Program-made: the position numbers and the translations under genes
NCBI GenBank assembly: GCA_021527695.1
Contig: JAKFAO010000004.1
Span: 372,001 to 436,000 of the forward strand
From: Naematelia aurantialba
Taxonomy: Eukaryota > Basidiomycota > Tremellomycetes > Tremellales > Naemateliaceae
Length of the DNA stretch: 64,000 bases
Direction: 5' to 3'
In this document: piece after piece, positions 1-12,573 of the stretch
Numbering within the stretch: the first letter of the stretch is position 1
How the letters are laid out: every line of letters starts with the position of its first letter
The notes under the pieces: generated by a model
Told to the model about the DNA's origin: nothing
The model's database searches: none
The model's input: only the letters and a program-made list of their open reading frames with translations

Positions 1-2244
1 GCATCGCGGTGCCACGTCTAGCTGCATGATTCTCGCGGAGCCAACTAAACCCCCGCTAACATGCACAGTCCACACGCCGCTCAAACCCCACCCGTGCGCC
101 GTCTGTGGCAAGACGTTCAAGCGCCCTCAGGACCTCAAGAAGCACGAGCGCATCCATACTCAGGAGCACCATGAGCTGCACAAGCTGTCCAAGGCCGCCA
201 CTTCTAGCGACCCAAGCTTCACCGAGCGCGTCGCCACCCAAGGTCCTGGCTCCGATGATCGTCGACGCTCAAGCGTCAACGAGCGCCCACGATCGCCCCT
301 CTCCCTCTCGCCGTCGTCGTCGAGTGGCCAGTCAAATCTCAACCCATCTTCACCGTACGACCACCTTGCCCCGCCGATGCATCCCGCGCACAAGTCTGTC
401 TCACCCACCCCGTCGGCACTCGCTATGCTGCACCGTAAGCAGCACGAGGAGCTCGCAGCATACCAGCAGCGCGAAATGATGGTCCTCCAGCAGCTTGCGT
501 ACCAGCAGCAACAGAGCCAGGCTTACGCTGCCCAACTTGCCAGTGATGGCCTGGGCGCGTCCAAGCCCGGACAGAAGCGGGACCTAGACGGTGGCGACAG
601 CTTCGAGGCGTTTATGGCCGACATGAAGAAACGCAAGGTCGAGCCGATCTACGACGCCGGTGAGTCGCGACACGTACCCCGTTTTGCTACTGCACGAGCT
701 GACAGCACACAGATATGATCAACCGACTCAACTCGTTATCTGTACCAGCAATGCCACCGACCTTGTCGTCAATGCCGTCGGTTCCATGGCCAAACAGTTT
801 CTCTGCCGTACCATTCGGAGGGATCGGCAACTTGAGCACACCGAGCCATCCTGCCCCGTCACCGACCCAGCTGCCGCCGCTGCCTGGGCTTCCGGAGATC
901 CGCAACGAGGCCGATCTGGCCATGTTCAATCAATTCATGATCTCACTCGGCCGAGACGCAGCCAACAATGGCGGTGCGCATGCTCAACCCGTGTATCCCA
1001 TGACGATCACGTCGTCGATGCACTCGCGCTCGAACGGATCCGTGTCGTCTGATTCTCCACTCTCGGACCAATCCCCTATCGAAGACCTATTCAACTCTGA
1101 AGAACTTGCGTCGCTTGGGCTTGCGGGGATGCCTGGTATCCCTAGTGCTCAGGGCCCTGGACACGAAAACACGCAGTCCACGCTCCCCAACAGCATCTCG
1201 TTTGGCAGCATGTACCCCAGCCTCGAGAATTTCAACAGCACTCGAGCGCGGGGCACGAGCATATCCGAAGCGGACGTGGGCAAGCGCGCGATTGCCGGTC
1301 TGCCTAGGGCTGGCTCGCTTGCGAATACCACTGTGTCTGCGCAGACCAACACTTACTTGTCCGGCATGTACGGTCTTGGTCCGACACCCTACGCGGAACT
1401 TCCCGCGTTCGAGTCGTCTCACAGCTATGACTTTGGTCACAATGCTCTGGGTACGCACGACCACCACAATTACGCCACATTCGACTCGCTTGCACGCAGT
1501 AAGAGCGCAATGCCCACGCCGAGCCTCGCACAGCGCGATTACTCGCGTAAAGTGTACCGCCACGTAGCGCCTCTCGGAGCCGCCATGTCCAGTCGGTCCA
1601 ACCTGTCTGCCGAGCGGACCGAGCTGTACGACGAGCCCGACGATGTCGACGAGGCCACACCCAAGATCTCTGTGCGATCGCTACTGCTATCTGACGAAGA
1701 GGCCGACCCGGCGCTCAAGCTGCCTGCCATCCATCTGGGCGGGGAAGAGGGACTGACCACTCTGCCATCCATCACGGAGATCCAGCCAGGGGCATCGACG
1801 TCCCGCGCCTCGACGCCGGGCGCACATCTCCCCGTCAAACGGCATACGGAGGACGAGATTCTGCGCGGAGTCAAACGTCTCGAACTCGCAGACCGGCATG
1901 CGTCGCCCGCTCCGGACCCGCTGCCGTCAGTATCAGTATCAGTATCAGTGTCGGTGCCAGGGTCGGCGTCGGCGTCGGCGTCGGGGCTGGACCACGAGCG
2001 CGGAGAGGCACGGCGTCCTAGTTTGCGTGGTGTGCGAGATGGTGGTGCTGGTGTTGGTGTGGCCGTGCCACGCGAGATGCGGAGACGACACGCGGCGATG
2101 ATCCGGGCGTGGATACTGGCTGTCAACACCCAGTGGCGGCGGAAACAGCTGGAGGAGATGGAGGCGGCGGCGGCGGAGGAGCGGGATACGGCGAGGGAGA
2201 GGGAGAGGGAGCAGATGGTGCAGCATGTGAAGACTGGGGCGTAG
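1..2244 (+). CDS. RIM101: PacC/Rim101 zinc-finger transcription factor, 5' truncated
   Basis: Transcription factor of the fungal ambient-pH (Rim/Pal) pathway; family members are activated by proteolysis and act in the nucleus. The first clear exon begins near base 69 after a CACAG acceptor. It encodes HTPLKPHPC, a C2H2 finger (C-x2-C ... H-x3-H) and [22 protein letters not shown], the signature of PacC finger 3 and its tail. Fingers 1-2 must lie upstream of the window. One intron (about 660-712, 53 nt) joins YDA to DMINRL. The long remainder is Ser/Pro-rich with a Gln-rich stretch, a KKRKVEP basic patch (possible nuclear signal) and a C-terminal Arg/Glu-rich helical region ending at the TAG at 2242. 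About 707 codons are visible. The (TCAGTA)n and (GGCGTC)n runs near 1927-1985 encode Ser-Val and Ser-Ala repeats. Identity is firm from the finger; the exact 5' limit is not visible. Confidence 0.9.
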
Positions 2245-2626
2245 CCTCGCGATCCCCCGAGTGCTCGAGTGCTCCCAACCTCCTCTCCTCGATCCTTCTA
2301 ATCCTTGATCTTCACATCCTCTTCAATCTTCATCTTCAATCTTCCTAGAGTAGGGCGAGGGGGTGTACATGTTGAGAACACGTTGAATGCTGTATCTGAT
2401 CGGGTTGTATGCGATATATACGATGTATTCGAGTATCTTGCGTGGGCGTCCGTTGTCCGAACATGTTGCGCGCCGAACGCGTCGAGAGGAAAAAAAGTCG
2501 AAATCGACGTCCACTAGTGACCACTCGCTGTGTCGTTCGTTTTATCTTTGTCGTCTCTCGTCTCTGTCGTCTCTCTTCGTCTCGCGTTTGGCTGTCGAGT
2601 TGAAGCGGCAGGTCTGTGGTAGAGGC

Positions 2627-4966
2627 ATGTCGGATCGGCCGACCAACGTGGCCGGCTCGTCCAAACCCTCGTGAGTCGCTACAGTGCAGCCCACTCCCAC
2701 CACCCCTTCCCCTCACTCCCACCACCCCTCGTCTCCTTCACTCATCCCCGTCTACCTCATCTCCTTCACTCAGCCGCAAATCCCTCGTCTCCTGCATTCA
2801 TCCCCGTCTACCTATCTCCTGCACTCGCGCTGACACCCCAGGCTGCGAGACCACCTCCTCGCCGCCCTGGCCCCGCTCGCCAACCCCACAGACCTGCGCC
2901 TCACCGTGCTTTCCTCGTCGCCGAAACGCACCACCGCGCTGTACCCACATGCAGAGCGGGCGCCAAAGTGCTGGGAGAGGGAGTTTCTCGTCGTCGTTTC
3001 GGCATCGCTGGATTCGTCTGTGTCTGGGCCGTCTGCACCTGCACCGTCTGTCCCTGACCCATCGGCAATATCTGCCCCTGCACCGTCTGCACCGTCTGCA
3101 CCGTCTGCCCCTGCCCCGTCTGCACCGTCTGCACCGTCTTCCCCATCTGCACCGTCAGCACCATCTGGACAGTCTGCACCCTCTGGACAGTCTGCACCGT
3201 CAGCACCATCTGCACCATCTGCATCTATATCCAACAGTTCATCTCTAGACTCCTCCGACGCTACAAATCCCGCTCCGACCTCTACACCAGCTTCACATCC
3301 TTCCCCACCCCCCAATCCCTCCCCTCTCCCACGGAGCGTCCTCGTCGTCGCCCTCTCTGCCTACCTCTACACCCTCCCCCCCTCCTCGCCCTCTGCCACC
3401 TCGCCCTCCACCCCCTCCGCCACACCCCCCGCCACACCCCCCGCCTCACCCACGTCCATCCTGTACATTTCGAAACTCGACACATCAGGACACCAGCCCC
3501 ACCGCCTGCCCCTCACTCGCGCCGTGATCGTCGCATTCGCAACGTACTTTCTCCAACAGGCGACGCGGCCCACCCCACGCGTATCGATGCACCTCTTTGC
3601 GCGGAGTCAGAGCCAGTATCTGTTTCCCAACTCGGCGGGCGTGGCGGGCAAACGCTTGCCTGGGGGTCTCGGGCTCTGTGGCTGGTGGAAGGGCGTTTAC
3701 GAGGATGTAGCGATGATACTGGGGCGGCAACAAAATTCTCCTCATCAGCATCAGCAGGAGGCTGCTGGGGAGGTCAAGAATGTGGACAAAATCCATAACC
3801 TGAATGGGGGCTCCCACTCGCGCCAACGCGTCGAGCCAGACTTGATACAGCTGCGATACATGCTGCCGAGCTATGATGCCGCTGAAGCCGCGAGCCTGCT
3901 GGGCGGCAAGGGCGGGACGCGTGTCTCGCCCACGCTAGAATGGGCCTACGCCCCGCCGTTCCTCGACCACCTCGTGGATACAGCCGACTCCGACCCGTCT
4001 AGCTCATCCTCGTCCGATCACTACCGACCCCAAAACGGCAGCGGCGTCGGTAGCGACAACACCAATAGCAGCGGCCTGGCAACGCTCGTGCCTTCTCTCC
4101 CGGACGATCCCAAGACCCGCTTTCTCGATGAGCTCGTCACTTCGTCCACCTCTGAGCTGGATCAGCAGCGAGCACGGGTTGGAGACTCAGAAGACGAGCC
4201 CAAGGCGGATCATGGAGGAAGACAGAAGCCCGAGCGGGCGGCAGACGGCAATGCCAACGTCAATGGTACTCCGGACGGTACCGACCACGGTCACGGCCAC
4301 GGTCACAGCCGCGGGGAGGGAAAGCGCCGACGAAACGCAGAGGAGGAAATGATGGAGCGTCGGCGGGCGCAGGGGATTCTGGCGAGAGTTTCTCCTGCAG
4401 AGTTCTGGACTAGGCTCGGGTTCAGACAAGAGTGCGCGCAAGACCCTACTGGCTTCTTTGCCCTCTCTGTGCAGCCGCTTCCTTCTCCACCTTCTCCACC
4501 CTCTCCACCCTCTACGTCACCTGCTCCCCCGACGACGTCTGCTTCTCCGTCTACATCTGCTCCTGGCACAACTTCCGCCTTGGCTCCGTCTGCTCCGGCT
4601 CCTGCTCCTACTTCCGCTCCTGCTCCAGTACCACCACCCCAGACCCACGCACACGAAAGCCCAAGCGGAAGACTCGAGTCGGGCTTCTCCCCATCCCCAC
4701 CATTACCGCCAGCGATCGTCGAGCGGGTGCGCGACGCCTTGCTAAACTGCGATTTCGCTACTTTGGACCTCGCGACAGACGCTACCAAGTTCTGGTCCGA
4801 CTCGGTACGGCGGATCGTCATCGACGAAATTGGGACACAAGGGTACGACGCTTGTACAGCTACTGTCCTGGCCAAACGGGGCTTGGCGACAGTCGGCGGC
4901 GGTGAGAAGCGCAAAGAAGAGGTCGTCACGGTTCTGCAAGTCAGGAAGAAGAAGAAGCCAGCTTGA
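2627..4966 (+). CDS. RTT109: Rtt109-type histone H3K56 acetyltransferase
   Basis: Fungal-specific acetyltransferase that, with histone chaperones, acetylates H3 Lys56 on newly made histones during replication and repair. The first exon (2627-2670) encodes MSDRPTNVAGSSKPS; an intron ends at a CCCCAG acceptor near 2841, giving SLRDHLLAALAPL, the usual family N-terminus. Recognisable family blocks are SSPKRTTALYPHAERAP, the LTRAVIVAFATYFLQ helix, FARSQSQYLFPNSAG followed by GWWKGVYEDVA, and the late ARVSPAEFWTRLGFRQEC. The protein is about 722 residues, long for the family. The excess comes from two low-complexity inserts: a Pro/Ala/Ser tract near residues 75-175, encoded by GCACCGTCT-like repeats, and a second before LLNCDFATLDLATDATKFW. 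It ends in a basic KKKKPA tail typical of the family. A middle intron cannot be excluded. Confidence 0.85.
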
Positions 4967-5250
4967 GCGGTACATGATTGCATCTCACCTACTTTTGCCC
5001 ATCTCAGTCTTGTCATCTAGAAACACCTGCAGTCTTGCCCCCTGACCGACCTGCTTTTGCTGTCGTAAGAGGCGCTATTGAGCTCGTACGAGGCGCGTCA
5101 TACAGGACAGTTGTACACCATATGCATGTCTACATGGCACATGTCACCCAGAAGATACACTACACCTCGACACCTTCATACCTCGACAGCTTCATCTCGA
5201 CACCTTCATACCCCGATATCCCGACACCTCGATACGACAGGTCGGTGCCG

Positions 5251-8200
5251 TCAGGCCTGCTTGTTGCTCGGCGGGACAAAGGTGCCAGCCACCATGCACA
5301 GGTTCCTCGGCGTGTGGTGCACCTTGACGATGGGAGTCCGTTTCGTGTGAAAGGTCGACAACAGATCGGGCCTGGTCGCTCGTCAGCGCCCACGCCACCT
5401 CGCCATATCAGGCACCAACGCAAGTGCCACCGTGCACTGGGGGGCTGGAAGAGGAAGAGGGTGATGAAGATGATGCTGAAGAGAAAAATGAAGATGAAGA
5501 TGAAGATGAAGATGAGGATGAGAAAAGGAGACAAAATGAGAATGGATACGAATAGAGAGCGGTCTTACGTGTGTTCGCCTAGGAGACTCTGGTCCTCGCG
5601 CCCCATTGGAAGTTCACCATGTTCCCTCCCCAATGTATCTCCTGATCCTCGTCGCGCCCTGTCCACAGCGCCGTCCGCACGGATTGACATGCCCTCGTCT
5701 CCGGAAGATTTCGCATCCCAGCATCGGACAGTCGCGTCCAGCCCACCAGAGATGAGGAGCGACGATTCGGCCGAGAACGTCAGTGATTGGATCGGCGCCG
5801 TGTGGCCCTTCATCTGCTTTATGGGTCGAGACGAGCCGAGGTCCCACAGCCATATACTGCAGTCGAGACCTGAGCAACCTCCGTCAGCGAGACCGCAAGA
5901 TCGTCGACACGTATCTGATGGAGCGAATGCAAGGGATCGAGAGCTCACCGGCACTGGCCAGAGTCCGACCGTCAGGGCTGATGGCCATAGTGGTGATTGC
6001 ATCCGTGTGGCCCAAGAAGAGACGGATACATGCTCCTCTTTGCACGTCCCACAGTCGACACGAATTATCGTTGGACCCCGTGGCGAGGTACAGCGAGTTG
6101 GGATGGAACTTGACACACTGGCACGTGATCAGTACCTCGCCGCTCCGTGTCATGTATCTGGTAGTGGCCAAATACTCACGTTGACATCAGATAGATGCCC
6201 AGTATACATCCTAAGCGGTGTGACTCGTTCCGAAGACCAAAGCTTCGCAGTGCGGTCCCTACTGCCAGTAGCAAAGTACACGCCCATTGGGCCCCACTCG
6301 ACATCCCAGACGGGATCGCGGCTGTGGCCTCGGTACACCACCAAATTGGAATACGTGTCCAAAGACCAGAGACGAACGCTGCCATCCTGTGATGAAGAGA
6401 GGAGAGACTGCGGAGGCGCTGCTGTCCCGTATATGGGATCGAACGACAGCGAATATACGGGTCCAGAATGACCGATCAACTTGCGCATCGGCAGTCCATC
6501 GTCTTCGGTGAGGCTTCCATCGGACGGATCTAGTAAAGGTGTCAGTATGTAGCCAGCGATGAGGGCAGAACCCACCTAAAGCCTTGGCTTTGAGTTTCTC
6601 GCCTTTCAAAGACCATAACCGAATGCAGCTTTCCGACGATCCGACAGCCATCAAGGACGAGTCATTTGAGAACTGAACTGATGATACCCTACTCGATTGT
6701 CAGCTGGACTACCTCGAGAGCCAGAGGGACGTACCCTTCACCACCATCGAACACTGTGAAAGCCACAACGCTGGGCAGCGTCATTGACCCGGTTCCAACA
6801 GCTTTTCCGTCCTCTCCGGCGGGCGAAACTTTAGTGCCCGGCCCCAGTCTGATCATCTTCCGCCGATCCCTAATAGCCTCCACTTCCCGCTTCAGATCCG
6901 CTATCCGAAAAACTTGCGGGATGGGCGGAAGGGTCTCTGTCTCTGTAGGACTGATGAGGGTCGGATCCTGCTCGATGTCTGGTTCGACTTTGACGTCGTG
7001 CGTTGCTGATGCTGGTGCTTCGCTTTGCCCATCTGCCATGTCTACATCTCCATTCGAGTCGGCGTGCCCATTCCCATTCACCATCTCACCGGAGACCTTT
7101 GGAGGGGGCGCATGCCCATTTGCACCAGCTTCCTCGTCCCTCAGGTTCCGTGAAACCTGTTCGCGGAGGCGATCCGTCATTGGTGGCGCACCAAGTTTGA
7201 GCGGCGTCGAGTTGATTGAGTCGATGGATGTGGGTACGAGCGACGATATCAATCCGCTCGAGGAGGCTAGAGTGATCTGGTCCAAGGGGGTGGTCGAGTC
7301 CGTCATCGATATGCTAATTCGACTCTGCACAATCGCCTTGACAACCTCCTTTGCTCGCCCGGCAGCGTTGTGCAGACCATACTCCCAGGCCTCCTCGAGG
7401 CCGGCTCCACTAAGCCATTGGAGAAGGAGGTCATGCGAATTGCGCGAAAGAGGGACGGTGTATTTACCACCACTGAGCTCGATCAGCTTTTGCAAGAGAC
7501 TGCACTGGATAGCACATACAGGAAACGTTGGCAGAGGGGATTGACGCGAAGATGTTGCCGAGTCGTGACTGCAGAGAGGGTGGCGACTTCCTGAGGGTGT
7601 TGCGCCTCATGAGTGGCCCGATTGGCTTCCAGAAACTGGCGGGCTAACGACAATGAGCAGCACTCATATTTACTTTTCGTTCGCTCACCAGCGTCATTGA
7701 AGCCATAGTGGATCAAGTCGAGGTAGGTGTACACGAAAAGGGGAAAGCTCAGACCATTCAACTCGAGCTGCAGGGTCAGTACCAGCCTGCTCGTTCCAAC
7801 CCACCTTCCACAGGTCAAGTCCGCTGTCCACCCATCTGCAGTACCTCTTGTAGCCCTCTGCCCTGTCTGACGGGTCCAGCAAAGACTCGCGCGACTCCCG
7901 AGACGCCTCCTTGTCTGCTCCCTCCCCTGCCGCCGCGTTCGCCTCATTCTTTCGCTGTAACTTTTCCACGATATACCTCGCCTGAGCTTCAAATTCCGGC
8001 GTAATCTTGTCCGATAGTGTCGATGCCGAGAAGCTCTGAGCTTGGGGGATGTTCCGCTTCAGCGCAGATTCGAGAGGGATAGGAGCAGCAGCGCGAAAGA
8101 TCGCCTCTCTACCACTTGCAGATCCTCTCCGGCCGCCAGCTGCCGGCCCGGCCGCGACAGGCTCTTCCTCTCCGTCTGCATCCTTGTCTTCTCCGTGTTC

Positions 8201-8350
8201 CGCGATGCCTTGTTGGAACATGGACAGCGCCTTGTCGAAACCATGCTGCTGGAGATACTCCATAACAAAGTTGCGGAGGAGATTGGCGTCGGGCGAAGCG
8301 CCAGCAGCATGGCTGCTTGGGCCTGCGATGGGTGGTGGTGTCTGAGACAT
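5251..8350 (-). CDS. TAF5: TAF5, TFIID (and possibly SAGA) WD40 subunit
   Basis: Scaffold subunit of TFIID; in many fungi also part of SAGA. The start MSQTPPPIAGPS leads into a LisH motif (LLRNFVMEYLQQHGFDKALSMF) and then the TAF5 NTD2 region (YCRWVDSGLDLWK ... FPLFVYTYLDLIHYG, joined across introns). The C-terminal half carries WD40 repeats: LIGHSGPVYSLSFDP, SSSQDGSVRLWSLDT, YRGHSRDPVWDVEWGP, TGSRDRTAKLWSSE, KFHPNSLYLATGSNDNSCRLWDV, FLGHTDAITTMAISPDGRTLASAG, SIWLWDLGS, KGHTAPIQSLTF. The last exon reads DLLSTFHTKRTPIVKVHHTPRNLCMVAG and stops at a TGA at 5251-5253, a typical TAF5 ending. There are several introns. It is divergent from the SET gene starting near 8972, with about 620 bp between them. 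Confidence 0.9.
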
Positions 8351-8971
8351 CTGTTTTCGAGCCGTATGCTACCTCTCGCACAGGCGCTCGCCGTGGATGC
8401 AAGCTGATTGCTTGTGCTATACAAGTGTAGGGATAGAAACAGAACAGACAGAGCACAAGAGGGATGTCACGTGATCAACTTCAGCAATCGCGTCGTTCCG
8501 GTGTGTTTAGAGTCTACTGCATTTCTAAAATCACTTTTATCTGCATGCACGGCGTCGAGCTGCATGCAGCAGCAGTTCGTAGCAAAAGGGATCCAGCTGC
8601 GGTAGGAGTACAGAATATCTGATAGACGGGGTTCGAAATGCCTAGTAAGTCTCACCTCGTCGTGGGTCAGCTCGCTCATGTCCCGAAGGTAGACCGACTG
8701 AACCTATCGACCTCTGCTCGGATAGTGACAGCTCGTCAGCAAGCTATCTCCAGACGCACCTGTCGGTCCGAACAATGCTCGGAATGTCGAAAAAGCATGC
8801 GGCCAAATCCCGTCTTGGCGACAGTACGTGCAGCTGCTCTGCCCTATTCTCGGGATGGAAAGCTTAAAACGAGATAGGTAATCCGACAAGCAAGACATCC
8901 GGTGGTCCCCAGACAAGGCGATATGGAGATAGTGAGAGGCTCTGAGCCGCTGAATCTACTGTGGACTGACT
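8351..8971. promoter_or_regulatory. Divergent intergenic region TAF5 / SET methyltransferase
   Basis: About 620 bp separate the TAF5 start (minus) from the SET gene's first supported ATG (plus). It should hold both promoters. A stretch near 8745-8875 is open in one plus frame (APVGPNNARNVEKACGQIPSWRQ...) before a GTAATC donor-like site. It could be an upstream exon of the SET gene or of a small separate gene. I see no TATA box that I would trust. Confidence 0.35.
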
Positions 8972-11900
8972 ATGCAACTCAGCGGTCAAAAAACGTCGGC
9001 CATCATCCTCTGTGCAAACTACCGACAAGCGGAATACCAGTCGTGAGCCTGATCAGCTGGTCCTGATCGTGCTCATCCAGTCTTGTCATATCAGCCATAG
9101 ATGTTACCGGTGACACCACCGAGGACGAGGTCATAGTTGTCCCACTGGCCCGGCGCAAGTCTTCAAGTACGACGGGATCCAATCAGCATCACCATCCCGA
9201 ACGGAAATTCAGCGCTGTAGCTGGTCCCGGACCGTCGACCATGCAAGCTTTGCAGTCAGCTATGGTTCCCTCCACAAACGAGCGGTTGGAGGAACCATCA
9301 GATCAGAAACCGTCGCTCGAAAGGATAGCGAACCAGGAGAAGGTTTCTCTCAGCGAGAAAAAAGTTTCTGTTGATCCAGAAGATGCCCCGGGCTCATGGG
9401 GAAACCCAGAAAATCTCATGGATCGCCTAGCTCGTAAGAACGCACTGAGGGAGGGAAACGAACCAGCGCCGGATCTGGCTTCCACATTGGAGGGCAACGA
9501 AACAGTGCCGGATCTGGCTTCCACATTGGAGTCTCCTCTACCACCTGCTCTTGCACCAGCACATGGATTGGGATCTTGGGAGAACCCGCAGCCAATACAG
9601 ATTAGAATAAAGCGCAGACCGAGCCCGACCTCATCTGTTCAAGAAGGTTCTACCACGCACCCCAGAAACCCCAAGAATCCCCGAATCGAGGCGGGGACCA
9701 GTTCTGGGAGGACAGGCGTGACTCGGTCCGAGCCACCAAGTACTGGCAAGTCGGACTCTCAAGTGTCAAGTGAGCGTGCACCATCGCTGGTCCCGAAAGA
9801 GACGGAAACGAAGTCGGGTCCTTCTTTGGACCGTACGAACATGTCTGCAAAGTCAAGTGCATCTTCCCGGCGTCCTTCTTCAGCCGCTTCCACGGAGGAC
9901 CCGCTCTTACTGCGCAGCGGTGGTGACGACAATGGTGATAACGATGATGCCATGGCAAGGACTACTGCTGTACTGCCAAGGCATGACAGACGGGAGGTGG
10001 AGGCTGCACACAAAGCCCAAGAAGAAGAAGAGGAAGACATCGAAGTCGCCAAGCTCTTCCGCCTTGTTATGCAGGATGCCGACGGCGAAATGGACGTCGA
10101 TCCTGTCATCAGCACTTCCGACGCTGCATTACGCAAAGTGCCCCCTGGCGCATCGATCGAAACCCAGCTAAACCATGCCATAGAAGACGTCAGATACGGA
10201 GTAAAGGACGTTACCATATCTTCGACGAAGGCGTCGCACGCTGATGATGGTCTCTCTGCTACCGAGACCCACGCAGACAAGATACTGGACCTGACACCTC
10301 TCCCGGAATATAAGCCGTTCGTCATTGGGGGTGCTATTGACTTCCTTCGTAAACGCCGAGAAACTCGCGCGGCATCGTCGCAACCGCCGCCTGCTCCGAT
10401 TATCGTGGACACCCCGACGCCTTCACCGGACCGCACACAACGGCCCATTCGAACGGCTTCTCCTGGTATAGCCGCCGTCCCAATGACCCGCGAAGAGTGG
10501 CGGAGGGTTGTTGAACTCAACGGCGAGGTGGACGATATTGACGTAATCGCGCAGAGTGACCATGGCAGTGCATCCAGTCGTCCGTCATCTGCTATTGAGA
10601 CGATCGACTACAGCGTATCGACAGCTACTCGGACTGGGGCTCTCACTCATCCTCCGGACGATCGTCGTGGCAAAGCTCGACGCCAATTTGATGCCGAGCT
10701 AGTGGATTCGTGGAATGCGCGGTCCGAAAAGCTGCAGAAGAATCCGAACATCCACCGCCTGATCTTCCAAGGCTTCATCATGGAGTCTCTGCTCCGTGAT
10801 GGCGAGTACGAGGATGAACTCCGTGTCGTCAACAACATTGACGGACGACCTCCCGATTTCGAATTCCAATATTCGAACCGTATGTTATACCACCCCGATG
10901 CGCCTGATCCGGAGCTGGGTCTTGGTTGTGGCTGCGAGGGTCCTTGCGATCCCGATTCAAGGACTTGTAGCTGTGTGAAACGGCAGCACCTCTACTTTTA
11001 CGACACTGGCTGCACCGGATTCGCCTACAATCGGTGAGCAGACAGTCGCATCTTGAGATAACGCTGATAAATTCAGAAACGGGACGATAAAGAATACATC
11101 GGTGTCCGTTTGGGAGTGCGGGCCGAATTGCAACTGTCCGCCTGACTGCATGAATCGGGTCGGTCCAGTGCTGATGTAGAGCTCGGTGCTGACTCGGACA
11201 GGTGATACAACGTGGGCGAGATCGCAGAACAAAGATTGAACTATTCAAGACTGTTAGTTTGCCGTCTTCTGGTATGCTGTAGCTAACGGAGCCGTAGCGA
11301 CTCAAAGGATGGGGTCAGCATATCGAGCCGGGTTACGGTCAGGTGCTAATGGATGACAGGTATCCGGGCTGCAGCCACTATCAAAGCTGGTACCTTTATC
11401 GGTGTCTACTCTGGGGAACTCATTACCGACGCCGAGTCCGAGCGGCGCGGGCGGCTGTATACCGAAATCGGACGAACGTGGGTTGTTTCTCCCGGCAGAT
11501 GATGACAAAACTCACACTACTAATTAGCTATTTGTTCGATTGCGATGGCTGGCAGATCGCGAATCCACCTGAGGGCTTGGAGCGAATCGATGCGCGTCTT
11601 GCGCAAATAGCAAGCGAGGCGGCAAGAAGAGCTAAACAGCACGCTGTTCAGGACGGGTCGGACAACTACAAATATTCGGCGTTCAGTAGTAGGCCCAAGC
11701 ATTCCCTGACACAACGTTTGGCTGACGCGAATCCAAGTTGATGCTTTCCATTATGGCAACGTGAGTGATCCTTTTTGGCATATCCTCTTGACTGACGGCA
11801 TTCAGTATACGCGATACTTTGTGAGTATGGAACAGGGATGTTGCGCGGATTCCTCGCTGATCGAATAGAACCACTCATGCATGCCCAACTTGGCCATCAC

Positions 11901-12353
11901 GCAGGCGTATGTTTACGTGAGTGCCTGCTTTTCCAACGACGACTGCGCTGATGGCCAACCAGGACTTTCATCCCGAACGACCATTGTAAGCTAGCGCCCT
12001 TACCTGATGCCGGCATTAATGAGATTTAGGCTGGTGATCGTTGCCCGCAAGGACATTGAGCCAGGAGAGGAAATGTGTATATCGTACAAGGGAATCCAGA
12101 GTGACGACGAAGACGAGCGAGTTCCAGCAGTGCGCATCAACAAGAGCAAGCGGTCTAAGGGCAGGTGGAGCAAGACGTCGGCCTCGGTGCACATTGCAGC
12201 GGATAGGAAGACACAGGTCAAAGCCGGTCGCGATCAGTGTTTCTGGTCAGTCTATTCTGGCTGGCGTGCCGCCTTTGGCCGCTGATCATGTTTAGTGGAG
12301 CGCCGAATTGCGACGGCAAGATGTTTGGGCTGAGTGACTCTGAAGAGGACTAG
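8972..12353 (+). CDS. Clr4/SUV39-type histone H3K9 methyltransferase
   Basis: Likely heterochromatin enzyme that methylates H3 Lys9. The first exon, MQLSGQKTSAIILC (8972-9042), joins through a 38-nt intron to a long exon ending near 11033. Ordered motifs: pre-SET Cys cluster (LGCGCEGPCDPDSRTCSC, DTGCTGFAYNR, then VWECGPNCNCPPDCMNRV), SET core (ELFKT-RLKGWG-IRAAATIKAGTFIGVYSGELITDAE), AFIDAFHYGN-YTRYF-NHSCMPNL, and GEEMCISYKG carrying the catalytic Tyr. The post-SET CFCGAPNCDG (C-x-C-x4-C) has a frame-restoring intron inside it. The stop is TAG at 12351-12353. About nine to ten short introns lie mainly in the SET half. The roughly 650-residue N-terminus is low-complexity and acidic, and I see no chromodomain, which Clr4/SUV39H proteins normally carry. 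It has a repeated GSW-x-NP motif. The 5' end is the least certain part. Confidence 0.85.
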
Positions 12354-12573
12354 GAGAAGTCCATGTGAGCGATCCAACGCATCTCTACTGCATAAGTATG
12401 CATCTGGGTGATCCAACGTATTTCTACCGCATGCGTGGCGGGCGGTCGTTGTTCTGTATGATCCTCGATGATGTCTTTTCATGTAACAATCCCTGCATCG
12501 TCCCTTTCAAGCGTCGTTGACGATATGTCGAAGGCGGCTTCGGCTTTTTTGCATCTGTAAAGGAGCGCGAGCG

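Noticed and set aside
2812..3315. Asp/Gly/Ala repeat ORF, minus strand
   Set aside because: Complement of the Pro/Ala/Ser repeat in Rtt109.
4978..6471. 497-codon plus-strand ORF
   Set aside because: It is the complement of the TAF5 WD40 exons; the minus strand has clear repeats and splice sites.
6666..7544. 292-codon plus-strand ORF
   Set aside because: Antisense of the TAF5 middle exon, which reads as a coherent Asp/Glu/Ser protein on the minus strand.
8625..8640. GGTTCGAAAT, possible tRNA B box
   Set aside because: It lacks the final CC, and no acceptor-stem pairing or A box is found nearby.
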